Part shown: positions 18,416 through 26,659 of the stretch, one piece after another
Layout of the letters: the number at the start of each line of letters is the position of its first letter
How positions within the stretch are numbered: position 1 is the first letter of the stretch
Assembly: GCA_035549015.1 (NCBI GenBank)
Contig: DASZRW010000103.1
Span: 72,788 to 136,787 of the forward strand
Source of the DNA: JAFDZV01 sp035549015
Lineage (GTDB): Bacteria; Bacteroidota; Ignavibacteria; OLB7
DNA length: 64,000 nt
Direction: 5' to 3'
Program-made: the position numbers and the translations under genes
The notes under the pieces: model-generated
What the model saw: only the letters and a program-made list of their open reading frames with translations
What the model was told of the DNA's origin: nothing
Database searches by the model: none

Positions 18416-20311
18416 ATGTTTGGTGCTACGTGCCGGTCCAGGGGCAAAGCACGGTACGCTGCGGCGTTCACCGCATCCCTTTGCACGTTTTGGACCATAC
18501 TCGCACTGCCGCTCGCGGCACAGACTCGTTACGTGTACTTCCCGTCACCCCGTACCGATGACGGACGCTTTCTTACGATGGCTGGCGCTGGATTGAACAC
18601 GCTTGGCCAGGAGGTTGTTCTCAAGCTGGGAGCAGCCCGAACGTCCACCACGCTCGAAGTGGGCATCTTCGATGGTGAAACCGGAGGCCGATGGGACGTC
18701 GGCACATTACAGATGCAATACCAACTGTATGCCGATCCGAACGGCGACGGCAGCGGCAACACGCTCCTCGCACAATGGGACGGCAGCCAGATGCCGGACA
18801 ATGCCTGGTTCACGGCAACGATTACCAATCCGGCGTCCGCACGCAGCCCGATCGGCGACTACTTCTACCGATTGGTAGTGCACAATCCGGATATCACCGT
18901 CCCGAACGTCTGGAACAACTTCAAGATCAGAACCAGCGGCACGGTAGTGGCACTGCTCAACCGGCCCGTGGCCTACACGGCGCCGATGTTCAGCCTCGCC
19001 GACGCGCAGACCATCTGCCCGCAGTATCCGACACTGGATCCAACCACTTACGACGGGTCGTGGAACTTCTACCTCTATCTCCGGCAGCCTGCGACATCGT
19101 TCACGATCTGGGATGGTGACATGGACTTCGGTTCGTACGATTGTTCCGCAAACGATGACGACGATCCCGATACGCCGAACAACGCGATACCAACCTGGGC
19201 GCAGGGAACGATGGCGGTCCCCGAAGGAATCGCCACCTCCACGCAGCCCTGCGTGAACGCATCGGGAGTGCAGACCGGCGGCAACACGACCAGCAATCCG
19301 CCGGACGACTCGCGTAACACCGCCACCCGGCGTTCGCCCAACGTGGCCTACGAGGTGATTGCTCCGAACGGCGTTCACTATGCGAACAACAATCCCTCCG
19401 GCAACCTGGAGTGGGAGCAGTTCAATCTGAGCACGGCCCCGTTCGATCGGAGCGTGATGGACTATCACGCGGATTCGCTTCCGGCCGGCGTCTATCAGGT
19501 GAAGGTGGTGGGCGTGGATCTGAACAACCTCAACGCCTTTCGGTTCCCGCTTGATGCACTCGGCGTGGACTCCACCGGTGCACCGGTACTGCCGATCAGT
19601 CCGGACTTCAGCGATGGCGTGATAAGCGGAACCATCTATTACGAGAGCGGCAACAACACCACGCAGGATGTGGGCGAGGCCGGCATTCCCAGCATCACGA
19701 TCGATCTCGCCGTTGATTACAACAACGACGGAGTGATCGATGCGAAGCTGACCACGGAGACGGACGCCGACGGGCACTACATCTTCGGCGGCCTGTCGGC
19801 AGGCACCTATACACTGACCGTGGATCTGGGCACGCTGGCGGATGATGTAACGCCGCTTACCGATCCGGACGGCACGGCAACACCGAGCAGTTCCGTGTTC
19901 ACATTGACAATGAGTTCGCGTACCAAGGTCGAGACGTTCGGCTATCACCGGATCAACGATGTCGGCACCCGTACCCGCGGATACTGGGTGAATCATCCAT
20001 GCGCATGGCCCGCCAGCGACCTTCGCCTCGGGAACACCTATTACTCGAAGTGCCAGTTGATCGATATCCTGCAGCGCGCAACGCGAGGCGACAAGACCTA
20101 TGCTCTCGCCGCGCAGTTGATCGCTGCGAAGCTGAACATCTTGGACGGCTGCGATCCCTCATGTATCGAGCAAACAATTACCGCCTCGGACTCGTGGCTC
20201 GTACAGCATCACCTGGGAAGCAACGTCAAGAGCTGGTGCGGAGGCGATCTGCTGCAGAGCACTCTGGATGATTACAACAACGGCCGGCTCTGCGTTGGAC
20301 ATATGAACTGA
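18416..20311 (+). CDS. Large exported protein with SdrD-like and GYWxNHP domains
   Basis: A 631-residue exported protein of unknown function. The signal peptide is MFGATCRSRG.. to PLAAQT; ATG 18416 is chosen because GGAGG sits eight bases upstream (18403-18407), rejecting the ATG at 18401. Residues 30-395 form a domain shared with the paralogue at 21159, with landmarks GIFDGETGG, WDGDMDFGSYDCS and NGVHYANNNPSGNLEWEQF. Residues 400-505 resemble an SdrD-B/Cna-type beta domain (GTIYYESGNN to YTLTVD). The C-terminal 110 residues begin TRGYWVNHPCAW and end LDDYNNGRLCVGHMN. This module recurs in bacterial surface proteins. A strong terminator follows. It lies between the RiPP precursor and its maturation genes. 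Confidence 0.85.
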   Translation: MFGATCRSRGKARYAAAFTASLCTFWTILALPLAAQTRYVYFPSPRTDDGRFLTMAGAGLNTLGQEVVLKLGAARTSTTLEVGIFDGETGGRWDVGTLQMQYQLYADPNGDGSGNTLLAQWDGSQMPDNAWFTATITNPASARSPIGDYFYRLVVHNPDITVPNVWNNFKIRTSGTVVALLNRPVAYTAPMFSLADAQTICPQYPTLDPTTYDGSWNFYLYLRQPATSFTIWDGDMDFGSYDCSANDDDDPDTPNNAIPTWAQGTMAVPEGIATSTQPCVNASGVQTGGNTTSNPPDDSRNTATRRSPNVAYEVIAPNGVHYANNNPSGNLEWEQFNLSTAPFDRSVMDYHADSLPAGVYQVKVVGVDLNNLNAFRFPLDALGVDSTGAPVLPISPDFSDGVISGTIYYESGNNTTQDVGEAGIPSITIDLAVDYNNDGVIDAKLTTETDADGHYIFGGLSAGTYTLTVDLGTLADDVTPLTDPDGTATPSSSVFTLTMSSRTKVETFGYHRINDVGTRTRGYWVNHPCAWPASDLRLGNTYYSKCQLIDILQRATRGDKTYALAAQLIAAKLNILDGCDPSCIEQTITASDSWLVQHHLGSNVKSWCGGDLLQSTLDDYNNGRLCVGHMN

Positions 20312-20333
20312 CGCCCGGCCTCGCACCATAATG

Positions 20334-20380
20334 ACTGCCGCAGTCCCTGCACGATGCCGGGACTGCGGCAGTTTCGTTTT
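20334..20380 (+). terminator. Strong intrinsic terminator
   Basis: ACTGCCGCAGTCCC (20334-20347) and GGGACTGCGGCAGT (20359-20372) form a perfect 14-bp stem with an 11-base loop, followed by TTCGTTTT. It lies 23 bases after the stop of the first exported paralogue. Confidence 0.85.
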
Positions 20381-20663
20381 ACGACGTGCCGTACATCGCC
20401 ATTCCAGTGTTCGAACGAATGCCATTTCGGTCCCGGGTCGCACCTGGCAGCAGGAAGACGCCGGAAGGTATGGGGCATGACTGGCGCCGTACCGTGGCCG
20501 ACCTGCTGCGAGAGTTCGTAACAATCATCGCCGCGTATTACGAAGGTGTTGCGTTGCGTGTGCTTGCGGTAGTATGTTTGCCCGTCTTGTAAACCTAAGG
20601 TCAGCAACCTGCGACCAGTGTTCAGCCGATGTCCAGTTGGCGGGCATATCAAGAGGCATGTAC

Positions 20664-20693
20664 AATGATTCTTTATTTGGGGAAGAATCGTTG
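20664..20693 (+). ncRNA. Hairpin with TATTTGGGG loop
   Basis: AATGATTCTT and AAGAATCGTT form a ten-pair stem (one G-U) around the loop TATTTGGGG. The same loop appears near 17131 flanked by CAGT and ACTG. The stems differ in sequence yet pair in both, as expected of a conserved RNA hairpin. The loop also resembles a Bacteroidota -7 promoter box, so this could instead be promoter sequence. Confidence 0.3.
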
Positions 20694-21158
20694 GCGCCGG
20701 AGTCAGGGTTGCACGGCATTCCTGGGATTCTGCTCTCTTGGACGGAGCATGACTGGAAGTGGTGTTCCAGTTCGATGAGATCCCATGTTGCGCCTGTTCG
20801 GTTATTGCACGACGGTCCACCTTCCAATCCCAATTCCCGTTCGAATACAACCTGATAAGTCCGTCGCCGTGCGTTCGCGCATGGTTGTAGGATATAGAGC
20901 GCTCCTGCCGCCCGTGCTACCCCGCACGAACCGGCAGACTTGATATCGGCGCAACTCCGCGACTGAGCACCAACTCACCCTTCGTTCGCGGAACGTGCCA
21001 GGACGTGACAGAGCATGCACACTGGGTAGGCATGAGCAGCATGCGATAGCTCCGCAAATCTGCCACGCGGGCTTCGTTCGACGATGTCTATGTATCACGC
21101 GCATTCCATTCCGGCATTCCCTCGAGCCCTGGATCCGGTCTGGAATCGACAACTAACG

Positions 21159-22976
21159 ATGACCAATCTCATGAGGCCTAACAGTCTACTCAAGGCATGT
21201 GCCACGCCTGCTCTACTCGTTGCATCGCTTCTGCTGTTTGTATCGGGCCTTACCGCCCAGACGCGCTTTGCATACATCCCGAGCACTTCCACGAATGATC
21301 CGCGTTTCCTCTCGATCACGGGAAGCGGTGTTCAGACCCTGGGTGATCAGGTTCTGACGTTCAAGATCAGCGCGCCGGCCGGCTCGGCGAACTTCCAGCT
21401 TGGAATCTTCGACGGTGAGACAGGCGGCATGTGGGATATCGGTACACAGCCGCTCCAGTTCACGCTCTTTGCCGATCCGAACTCCGACGCCACCGGTACC
21501 TACCAGGTTGCGCAGTGGATGGGCAATACGATGCCGGATAACGCCTGGTTCAACGCGACGGTGAACAACGTTTCACAGGCGCGCGCAGCCACGGGTGACT
21601 TCTTCTATGTGCTCCGCGTTCGTTCGCTGGACTACGGCGCATACTTCTGGAGCAACTTCAAGATTCGCGTCAGCGGCTCGGTGACGGCCCTTCGCCTTAC
21701 GAACATCGCCTACTCCGCCCCGCTCTGCACGCTCGGCGACGCCCGCATCATCTATCCCCAGTATCCGACGCTCTCCCCTACCACCTACGACGGTGTGTGG
21801 AATTTCTACGTGAGCGTCCCCACGCCGCAGACTTCGCTGGTGGTATGGGATGGTGACATGGATCACGGCACGTACGACTGCTCGGACAACGATACGGACG
21901 ATCCCGACACGCCGAACACGATTCCTCCGTTCGCGACGGGCGCCGCCGTCCGCCCTGAGGGCATCGGCAACTTCGGCGGAGTGCCGTGCATCAATGCCGC
22001 AGGCAACGTTGTCGCCGGTCTGACCACGAGCAATCCTCCGGACGATTCGCAGAACCCGGTCTACCGTCGCACGCCTTCGATCAACTATGAAGTGATCTCT
22101 CCGAACGGCGTTCATTATGCGAACAACAACCCCTCCGGCAACCTGGAGTGGGAGCAGTTCATGATCAGCACGGCGCCCTTCAACCGCGCAACGATGGACT
22201 ACCATGCGGATTCGCTTCCCGCAGGTGTCTACCAGATTCGCGTGACGGGCGTTGACCTCACGAACCTCAACGCCATTCGCTCGCCATTCGAGATTCTCGC
22301 CGTGGATTCGGTTGGTACGCCGATTCCGATGCCGACCCCGTATCAGATCAGCGGCACCATCTTCGAGGATCGCGACGGCAACGGCATCCAGGCACCGGGC
22401 GAGCTTGGCATTCCGGGTGCGATCGTGACGCTGAATGGCGTCAGCGACACCACGGGCACCGACGGTCGCTACAGCTTCATCGCTCTGCAGCCGGGCGCCA
22501 ATACGGTACGTGTGAAGATGCCGGCGATCATCTGCAACAACAACGGCGGTGATGACGACGGCGATCATCACAACGGCGGCTGCAATGGCGGCGATCGTGA
22601 CAACAACAACCATAACGGCTGCAACAACAACGATCGCGATAACAACAACAATCGCAACGGCTGCAACGGCGGCGATCATCACGGTGACGACGACAACAAC
22701 CACAATGGTTGCAATGGCGGCGATCACCACGGTGACGACGACAACAACAACGATTGCGGCACGTGGCAGCCGACGTACGACCTGGACGGCATTGCCACTC
22801 CGAACGTTGCAACGGTAACACTCTCGCTGCAGAACTCGAACCCGGTTCTCAAGTTCGGTTATCGCAAGGTTGGCGGCGACAACGGTGACGATGAGGATGA
22901 TGACGATGGTGACGGCAACCACCACCATCACAATGGCGGCGGTGATGACGATGACCACAATCATTGCTTCCATTAG
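21159..22976 (+). CDS. Large exported protein with Asn/Asp/His/Cys-rich repeat
   Basis: A 605-residue paralogue of the protein at 18416, with the signal peptide ending near GLTAQT. Residues 30-385 share GIFDGETGG, WDGDMDHGTYDC and NGVHYANNNPSGNLEWEQF. An SdrD-B-like domain follows (GTIFEDRDGNGIQAPGELG, about 400-455). It is interrupted at about residues 458-534 by a low-complexity insert of Asn, Asp, His, Gly and Cys, with the unit NGCNGGDHHGDDDN repeated. The domain then resumes and the protein ends in another Asp/His-rich tail (about 573-605). It lacks the GYWxNHP C-terminal module of its paralogue; a remnant of that module lies at 23155. The insert suggests metal binding, which is an inference. 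ATG 21159 or 21171 are both possible starts. Confidence 0.85.
   Translation: MTNLMRPNSLLKACATPALLVASLLLFVSGLTAQTRFAYIPSTSTNDPRFLSITGSGVQTLGDQVLTFKISAPAGSANFQLGIFDGETGGMWDIGTQPLQFTLFADPNSDATGTYQVAQWMGNTMPDNAWFNATVNNVSQARAATGDFFYVLRVRSLDYGAYFWSNFKIRVSGSVTALRLTNIAYSAPLCTLGDARIIYPQYPTLSPTTYDGVWNFYVSVPTPQTSLVVWDGDMDHGTYDCSDNDTDDPDTPNTIPPFATGAAVRPEGIGNFGGVPCINAAGNVVAGLTTSNPPDDSQNPVYRRTPSINYEVISPNGVHYANNNPSGNLEWEQFMISTAPFNRATMDYHADSLPAGVYQIRVTGVDLTNLNAIRSPFEILAVDSVGTPIPMPTPYQISGTIFEDRDGNGIQAPGELGIPGAIVTLNGVSDTTGTDGRYSFIALQPGANTVRVKMPAIICNNNGGDDDGDHHNGGCNGGDRDNNNHNGCNNNDRDNNNNRNGCNGGDHHGDDDNNHNGCNGGDHHGDDDNNNDCGTWQPTYDLDGIATPNVATVTLSLQNSNPVLKFGYRKVGGDNGDDEDDDDGDGNHHHHNGGGDDDDHNHCFH
22531..22760. repeat. 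Low-complexity tandem repeat in the exported paralogue
   Basis: In-frame repeats built from AAC, GAC, GGC, CAT and TGC codons. The unit encoding NGCNGGDHHGDDDNN appears twice nearly intact, with shorter N/D/G variants before it. It is in frame throughout, so length change would add or remove repeat units without a frameshift. Confidence 0.7.
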
Positions 22977-23040
22977 TCGGTAGTCCATCCTCCAGGATGC
23001 CGCCGCTGGCGCGCGGCGTTACGTGAATTCCTGTTGGTCA

Positions 23041-23080
23041 GCGAAGGGTCTGGGAGCAATCCCGGGCCCTTCGCGCTTTT
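23041..23080 (+). terminator. Intrinsic terminator after the second paralogue
   Basis: GCGAAGGG (23041-23048) pairs with CCCTTCGC (23067-23074); inside, GGG and CCC extend the stem. It is followed by GCTTTT. It lies about 65 bases after the stop of the 21159 gene. Confidence 0.75.
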
Positions 23081-23154
23081 ACCGCATTCGTATCGTATCA
23101 CGATTATTCTCGATCGGCAAAATGCTCGATCGACAATGGTTGTTTGGGAACTCC

Positions 23155-23250
23155 ATGTTGAACGTCGTATCGTCGCAGACCGCGAGCAACCTGACGGACA
23201 CGATGGACGATTACAACAACGGCCGTCTCTGCGCACAGCATATGAACTAA
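23155..23250 (+). pseudogene. Remnant of a third exported paralogue (C-terminal end)
   Basis: A 31-codon frame ending MDDYNNGRLCAQHMN, almost identical to the last residues (LDDYNNGRLCVGHMN) of the 631-residue exported protein at 18416. Upstream of it the sequence no longer matches the module. It sits after the terminator of the 21159 gene and before another terminator, as a gene end would. It is either the relic of a third copy or the detached tail of the 21159 gene, which lacks this module. Not expected to be functional alone. Confidence 0.65.
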
Positions 23251-23320
23251 CGGCTCGAGCGCGGACGCCGGCAACCGCACTCCCGCAGGGCAGCGGAACG
23301 CGAAGAGCATGGATGGAATC

Positions 23321-23356
23321 CCGGGGGCGATCGGCAACGATCGTCCCCGGTTTCGT
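23321..23356 (+). terminator. Intrinsic terminator after the remnant
   Basis: CCGGGGGCGATCG (23321-23333) and CGATCGTCCCCGG (23338-23350) form a 13-bp stem with one G-U pair and a GCAA loop, followed by TTTCGTT. It separates the remnant from the RiPP maturation genes, which therefore need their own promoter or read-through. Confidence 0.75.
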
Positions 23357-23418
23357 TCGTGTCCGATTGGAACGGTTATGCAGCGGAACTTTTCGATCAA
23401 CGCTCGTAGATTGGCCCC

Positions 23419-23721
23419 ATGCAACAGATGCTCGGCCCCCGATCGCGCGTTCTGCGCTCCTCGCAGCAGGTCTCCTGTGATCTCGCAGGCGAGGCAGCAA
23501 TTCTTCATCTCGCAGACGGTGTCTACTACGGGCTGGATCGCGTTGGTGCAACGATCTGGAATCTCCTGGATCGCTCCCGGACGCTCGAGGAGCTGCGCGA
23601 CGAAGTGATGGCGGAGTACGACGTTGCGGCCGCCGAGTGCGAGCGTGACATCGTTGCCCTGATCAACGATCTCTGGGCGCGAGGCCTGGTTCTGGTGGAG
23701 AACGATGGCGATGCTCCGTAA
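23419..23721 (+). CDS. PqqD-like RiPP recognition protein (lasso B1 type)
   Basis: A 100-residue PqqD-family protein, the RiPP recognition element that binds a precursor's leader and presents it to the maturation enzymes. Landmarks are the two beta strands (VSCDLAGEAAILHLADGVYYGLDRVG, quoted in part: AILHLADGVYYGL), the helix GATIWNLLDRSRTLEELRDE, and the final winged-helix segment VALINDLWARGLVLVEND. It overlaps the next gene by up to 17 bases, so the two are coupled. This pair is the split B1/B2 arrangement of lasso peptide clusters. The likely client is the 58-residue precursor at 17696, whose leader has the motif such proteins bind. Confidence 0.88.
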   Translation: MQQMLGPRSRVLRSSQQVSCDLAGEAAILHLADGVYYGLDRVGATIWNLLDRSRTLEELRDEVMAEYDVAAAECERDIVALINDLWARGLVLVENDGDAP

Positions 23722-24124
23722 ATATTTCCGGCTCCCGGGCCGGGAGCGCATACTGCTGCTCCGTGCACTCTGGCGCCTGGGCGCGGCTCGCACCGGCCTC
23801 ACGCTTTTCCGCTTCCCCTTGGTGGACAGGTGGTTTGCCGCAGACGGGGCGGGCTTCTGCGCAGGCGGGGCGATCGGCGTGGAACGGATCGCCTGGAGCA
23901 TACAGGTCGCAGCACGATACGTTCCACGATCCACGTGTCTGGTTCAGGCGCTGGCGGCACGTTCCCTTATGGCGCGGTACGGCTACCGGTCCGAACTGCG
24001 CATCGGTGTGAATCGCGACAGCCGCGGAGCGTTCGAGGCGCATGCCTGGCTGGAGTACAACGGCAAGACGGTAGTTGGAGAACTGGAGAGCGCCACGTTC
24101 ACGCCCCTTCCTCCGCTTGCATGA
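23705..24124 (+). CDS. Transglutaminase-like RiPP leader peptidase (lasso B2 type)
   Basis: A 139-residue cysteine protease of the lasso B2 family (Transglut_core3), expected to remove the leader from the precursor. Cys78 is in PRSTCLVQALAARSL, His113 in FEAHAWLEYNG, and the usual acidic partner follows near VVGELESA. Length and N-terminus (LRALWRLGAAR, a helical arm) match family members. Either ATG 23705 or 23711 overlaps the B1 gene. The cluster lacks the asparagine-synthetase-like cyclase and any ABC exporter within this window, so it is either split across the genome or reduced. The gene after it encodes an unrelated membrane-associated protein. Confidence 0.88.
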   Translation: MAMLRKYFRLPGRERILLLRALWRLGAARTGLTLFRFPLVDRWFAADGAGFCAGGAIGVERIAWSIQVAARYVPRSTCLVQALAARSLMARYGYRSELRIGVNRDSRGAFEAHAWLEYNGKTVVGELESATFTPLPPLA

Positions 24125-24227
24125 CGCAGCCGCGCGGCACAGGGCGGAAGCCGGTGTCAACCCCGGCGCATCCGATGTGTCCATCGTACATGTTCCTATC
24201 GTCTCATTTCTATCCGGAGAATCATTC

Positions 24228-24995
24228 ATGACGCGGGCATTGCTCATCCTCTCCTCACTCCTGTTCGTTCTCCTCGCGCTGCCATGCACGGCCCAGTATG
24301 GCGATGGCCACATTCGCAGAGGCATCGATACGCTGAAGCAGGGACACCCGCAGGGCGCCGACAGCACGAATATGTCGGACACGCTGAATCCCGACACGAA
24401 GTTCTTTCAGGAGATCGACAGCGCGCAGGCCGACGTGGAGCCGCCGGAGCCCACGACGTTCTTCCGCAAGCGGGGAGGTTTCTACGGCGGAGCCACGATC
24501 GATTTCACGTCGCTCAACCCGCGCGATCTCGATCCCACGTTGGATGGAACGCCCGTTTACCTTGGCATCCAGGGCTACGTGCTGCTGAACAGCTGGCTGC
24601 TTGGCGGGGCGGGGACCAGTGCCACCCTGTACGGCATCAGTTCCAACTACGATCGATTCTCGCTCAGCTACGGCGGCATTCTGCTTGGATACGATACCCG
24701 GATATCACGCAGCACGTTTTCGCTGCAGGGAAGCCTGCTGGCCGGTGCGGGCGGGATCGAGATGCTGAAGAAGCGGCCGGACCTTGGCGGCTCGGCAGGC
24801 CGCGAGATCCTGGAGCGGACCCGCAGTGAGAACTTCTTCGTGCTGCGGCCGGGCCTCAGCATCGGCTATGCGCCCACGGGATTCCTTCAATTCAGCGTCG
24901 GGGCGGGATACCTGTACACGGTTGGCAGCGACAATGTCGTGGACCTGCGAAAGATGGTCTACGGTCTGCATATCACACTCGGCATCGTGGACTGA
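24228..24995 (+). CDS. Exported protein, probable outer-membrane beta-barrel
   Basis: Unknown function. 255 residues with signal peptide MTRALLILSSLLFVLLALP (cleavage after TAQ). After an acidic linker to about residue 85 comes a beta-rich stretch with alternating hydrophobics (GFYGGATIDF, YLGIQGYVLL, FSLSYGGILLGYD) ending YGLHITLGIVD, typical of an outer-membrane beta-barrel. ATG 24228 is used; the extension to 24075 lies largely in the B2 gene. It follows the RiPP maturation genes after about 100 bases and could be co-transcribed, but nothing in its sequence links it to peptide processing. Confidence 0.72.
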   Translation: MTRALLILSSLLFVLLALPCTAQYGDGHIRRGIDTLKQGHPQGADSTNMSDTLNPDTKFFQEIDSAQADVEPPEPTTFFRKRGGFYGGATIDFTSLNPRDLDPTLDGTPVYLGIQGYVLLNSWLLGGAGTSATLYGISSNYDRFSLSYGGILLGYDTRISRSTFSLQGSLLAGAGGIEMLKKRPDLGGSAGREILERTRSENFFVLRPGLSIGYAPTGFLQFSVGAGYLYTVGSDNVVDLRKMVYGLHITLGIVD

Positions 24996-25161
24996 TGCGG
25001 GTGCGGAAGGTCCCTCGCAGCACCAGGTGGAAGCCTGCAGCATCGCAGTGCGATTAAACCGAGGGACGGTATAACCGTATCTCCCGGCATGGCTGCGAAG
25101 CGGGCACCAGCCGGGAATCCGGCGACGCGCGCGCTTCGTCAATTATTCTTCAGTGCAGATC

Positions 25162-25845
25162 ATGAAATCTCCTACCCCCCTCGCATGCCTCGCGGCGTTT
25201 CTGCTCGCGGCATGCGGACACACGAACAATCTTGCCAAGTACAACATCTCCGGCAAGAGCGCAATCTATCGTACCACGATGGCAGCCGATGCAGCATCGG
25301 CGCTTACGATCATCGAGCCGCCGAACGACAACACGGCGATCGGCATCGCCACCACGATCGGCTCCGTGATCGTTGGAAGCGAGGCGCAGAAGAAGCTGGA
25401 GCGCGCGCTGAATCCCGATTCGCTTGCCCAATCGGTTGGCTTGGGCATGCGGCAGGCAACGGCGGATTATCTCAACATCCACGCCGTGAACGACTGGACG
25501 GAGAATCCGGATCTCATCATCGAGACGACACTGACGGACTGCAGGCTGTTTTCCAGTTCGATCGGACTGGCAATCAAGGTTCGCGGCGACTCCCGCGTGA
25601 TCGAACGCGGCACGGGACGCCTGATCTGGGAGAACAGTGAGTCGCACGTGGTTCCGCTCTCGCAAACCTACCTCGCAGGCCTCGCCCCGCGCCCGGTTGC
25701 ATCCGGAGCAAGCATCTTCAACGCCATCCAATTGCTGAACCTGAGTTCCGACGAGATCCGCAAGGTGGTGAACAGTGCGGCAGTGGAGGCGGGTCGTGAA
25801 ATTGGAGAGACGCTGCGCGAGGACGTTGCCGATTTACACAAGTAG
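25162..25845 (+). CDS. Lipoprotein of unknown function
   Basis: 227 residues with a lipoprotein signal peptide: MKSPTPLACLAAFLLAACG has a lipobox L-A-A-C with Cys at about residue 18. The body (about 60-200) has a mixed alpha/beta pattern with ALTIIEPPNDNTAIGIATT and LIIETTLTDCRLF. I recognise no named family, though its layout resembles curli- or TolB-neighbour lipoproteins only in a general way. Start ATG 25162 rather than the GTG at 25153, because it puts the charged residues in the right place. A hairpin with no T-run (25864-25891) follows. Confidence 0.7.
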   Translation: MKSPTPLACLAAFLLAACGHTNNLAKYNISGKSAIYRTTMAADAASALTIIEPPNDNTAIGIATTIGSVIVGSEAQKKLERALNPDSLAQSVGLGMRQATADYLNIHAVNDWTENPDLIIETTLTDCRLFSSSIGLAIKVRGDSRVIERGTGRLIWENSESHVVPLSQTYLAGLAPRPVASGASIFNAIQLLNLSSDEIRKVVNSAAVEAGREIGETLREDVADLHK

Positions 25846-25863
25846 CCGCATATTGAGCCGCCG

Positions 25864-25891
25864 CCGGGCACGCCTCGTGAGGTATGCCCGG
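25864..25891 (+). terminator. Weak terminator-like hairpin
   Basis: CCGGGCA and TGCCCGG pair across an inner CCTC/GAGG hairpin, just after the lipoprotein stop. There is no T-run, so it may be a stabilising hairpin rather than a terminator. Confidence 0.35.
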
Positions 25892-25973
25892 CCTCAGCGG
25901 AAGATCGCCCCGTACAAGCCACGCTTCCCATGCGTGATCGCGATCCAACCTCTTCACTGTTCACTTGGCCGCT

Positions 25974-26516
25974 ATGCGCAGACTCGGACCGGTTACTCTC
26001 ATCCTGCTTTTTACACTGGCCTATGCACCGCGACTCCTGGCACAGCCTGCCAGCGCACTGCCACCCGCCGTGGCGGATACGCTGGAGGACAGGCCCGTAC
26101 GCAATCAGATCTATTTCGGCGCCGGCCTGAACGCCAGCCTCTTCTCGGGCGCGGGCCTTTCGGGACGCCTGATGCTGCCGGAAGGAATGGCAGCGCAGCT
26201 TACGTTCTTCGTGATCACTGCAGGGCAGTGGACGCATTTCAACGTGGGAGCGGAGGGCCAGTACGCCTTCATCCGCCGCCCTTCATCCAGGTTCTACGGG
26301 CTGCTCGGATTCGGCTTCTATACGTCCACCACGAGCGATACGTCGTATCCGGGCAATCGCATTGCGAACCCGGTCCGTATCGGCCTGGGGGCCGGCTATG
26401 AATGGAATGTCGCGGACCAGCTGGTGCTGGATATCGGCGGCGCGATTACCTACTTCCCCAACACCACGGAGTTCATCCCAACTCCCCGCATGGCGATCTT
26501 CTTCTACTTCAAGTAG
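25974..26516 (+). CDS. Small outer-membrane beta-barrel protein
   Basis: 180 residues. Signal peptide MRRLGPVTLILLFTLAYAP, cleavage near LLAQP, then alternating hydrophobic strands (IYFGAGLNASLFSG, RFYGLLGFGFYTS, RIGLGAGYEWNVAD) ending in Phe-Lys (MAIFFYFK). The aromatic-ended last strand supports insertion in the outer membrane. Unknown substrate or partner. ATG 25974 is preferred over the TTG at 25965. Convergent with mtgA, separated by the hairpin at 26569-26620. Confidence 0.72.
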   Translation: MRRLGPVTLILLFTLAYAPRLLAQPASALPPAVADTLEDRPVRNQIYFGAGLNASLFSGAGLSGRLMLPEGMAAQLTFFVITAGQWTHFNVGAEGQYAFIRRPSSRFYGLLGFGFYTSTTSDTSYPGNRIANPVRIGLGAGYEWNVADQLVLDIGGAITYFPNTTEFIPTPRMAIFFYFK

Positions 26517-26568
26517 TCAGGGAGAATGGACGTCGCCGGAGGGAACACGCATCGGTTGAAGAATGCCG

Positions 26569-26628
26569 CGAGGGATGGGGCAATGCTGCACGGCTGCGTG
26601 CACGAGTGCCCGATCCCTCGTTTCATTT
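26569..26628 (+). terminator. Terminator between convergent genes
   Basis: CGAGGGATGGGGCA (26569-26582) and TGCCCGATCCCTCG (26607-26620) match at 13 of 14 positions with an inner hairpin in the loop, followed by TTTCATTT. It serves the plus-strand barrel gene and may also act for mtgA in reverse. Confidence 0.7.
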
Positions 26629-26659
26629 CCGCGCCCCGCTCCCGAACGTGACGCCGAAG

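Larger units (their letters stand above)
20312..21158. other. Intergenic stretch between the exported paralogues
   Basis: About 850 bases with no supported gene. It begins with the terminator of the upstream gene. Near 20664-20693 is a 10-bp hairpin whose nine-base loop (TATTTGGGG) matches the one near 17131, with different but still complementary stems. The remainder is featureless apart from the promoter expected for the next gene. Confidence 0.5.
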
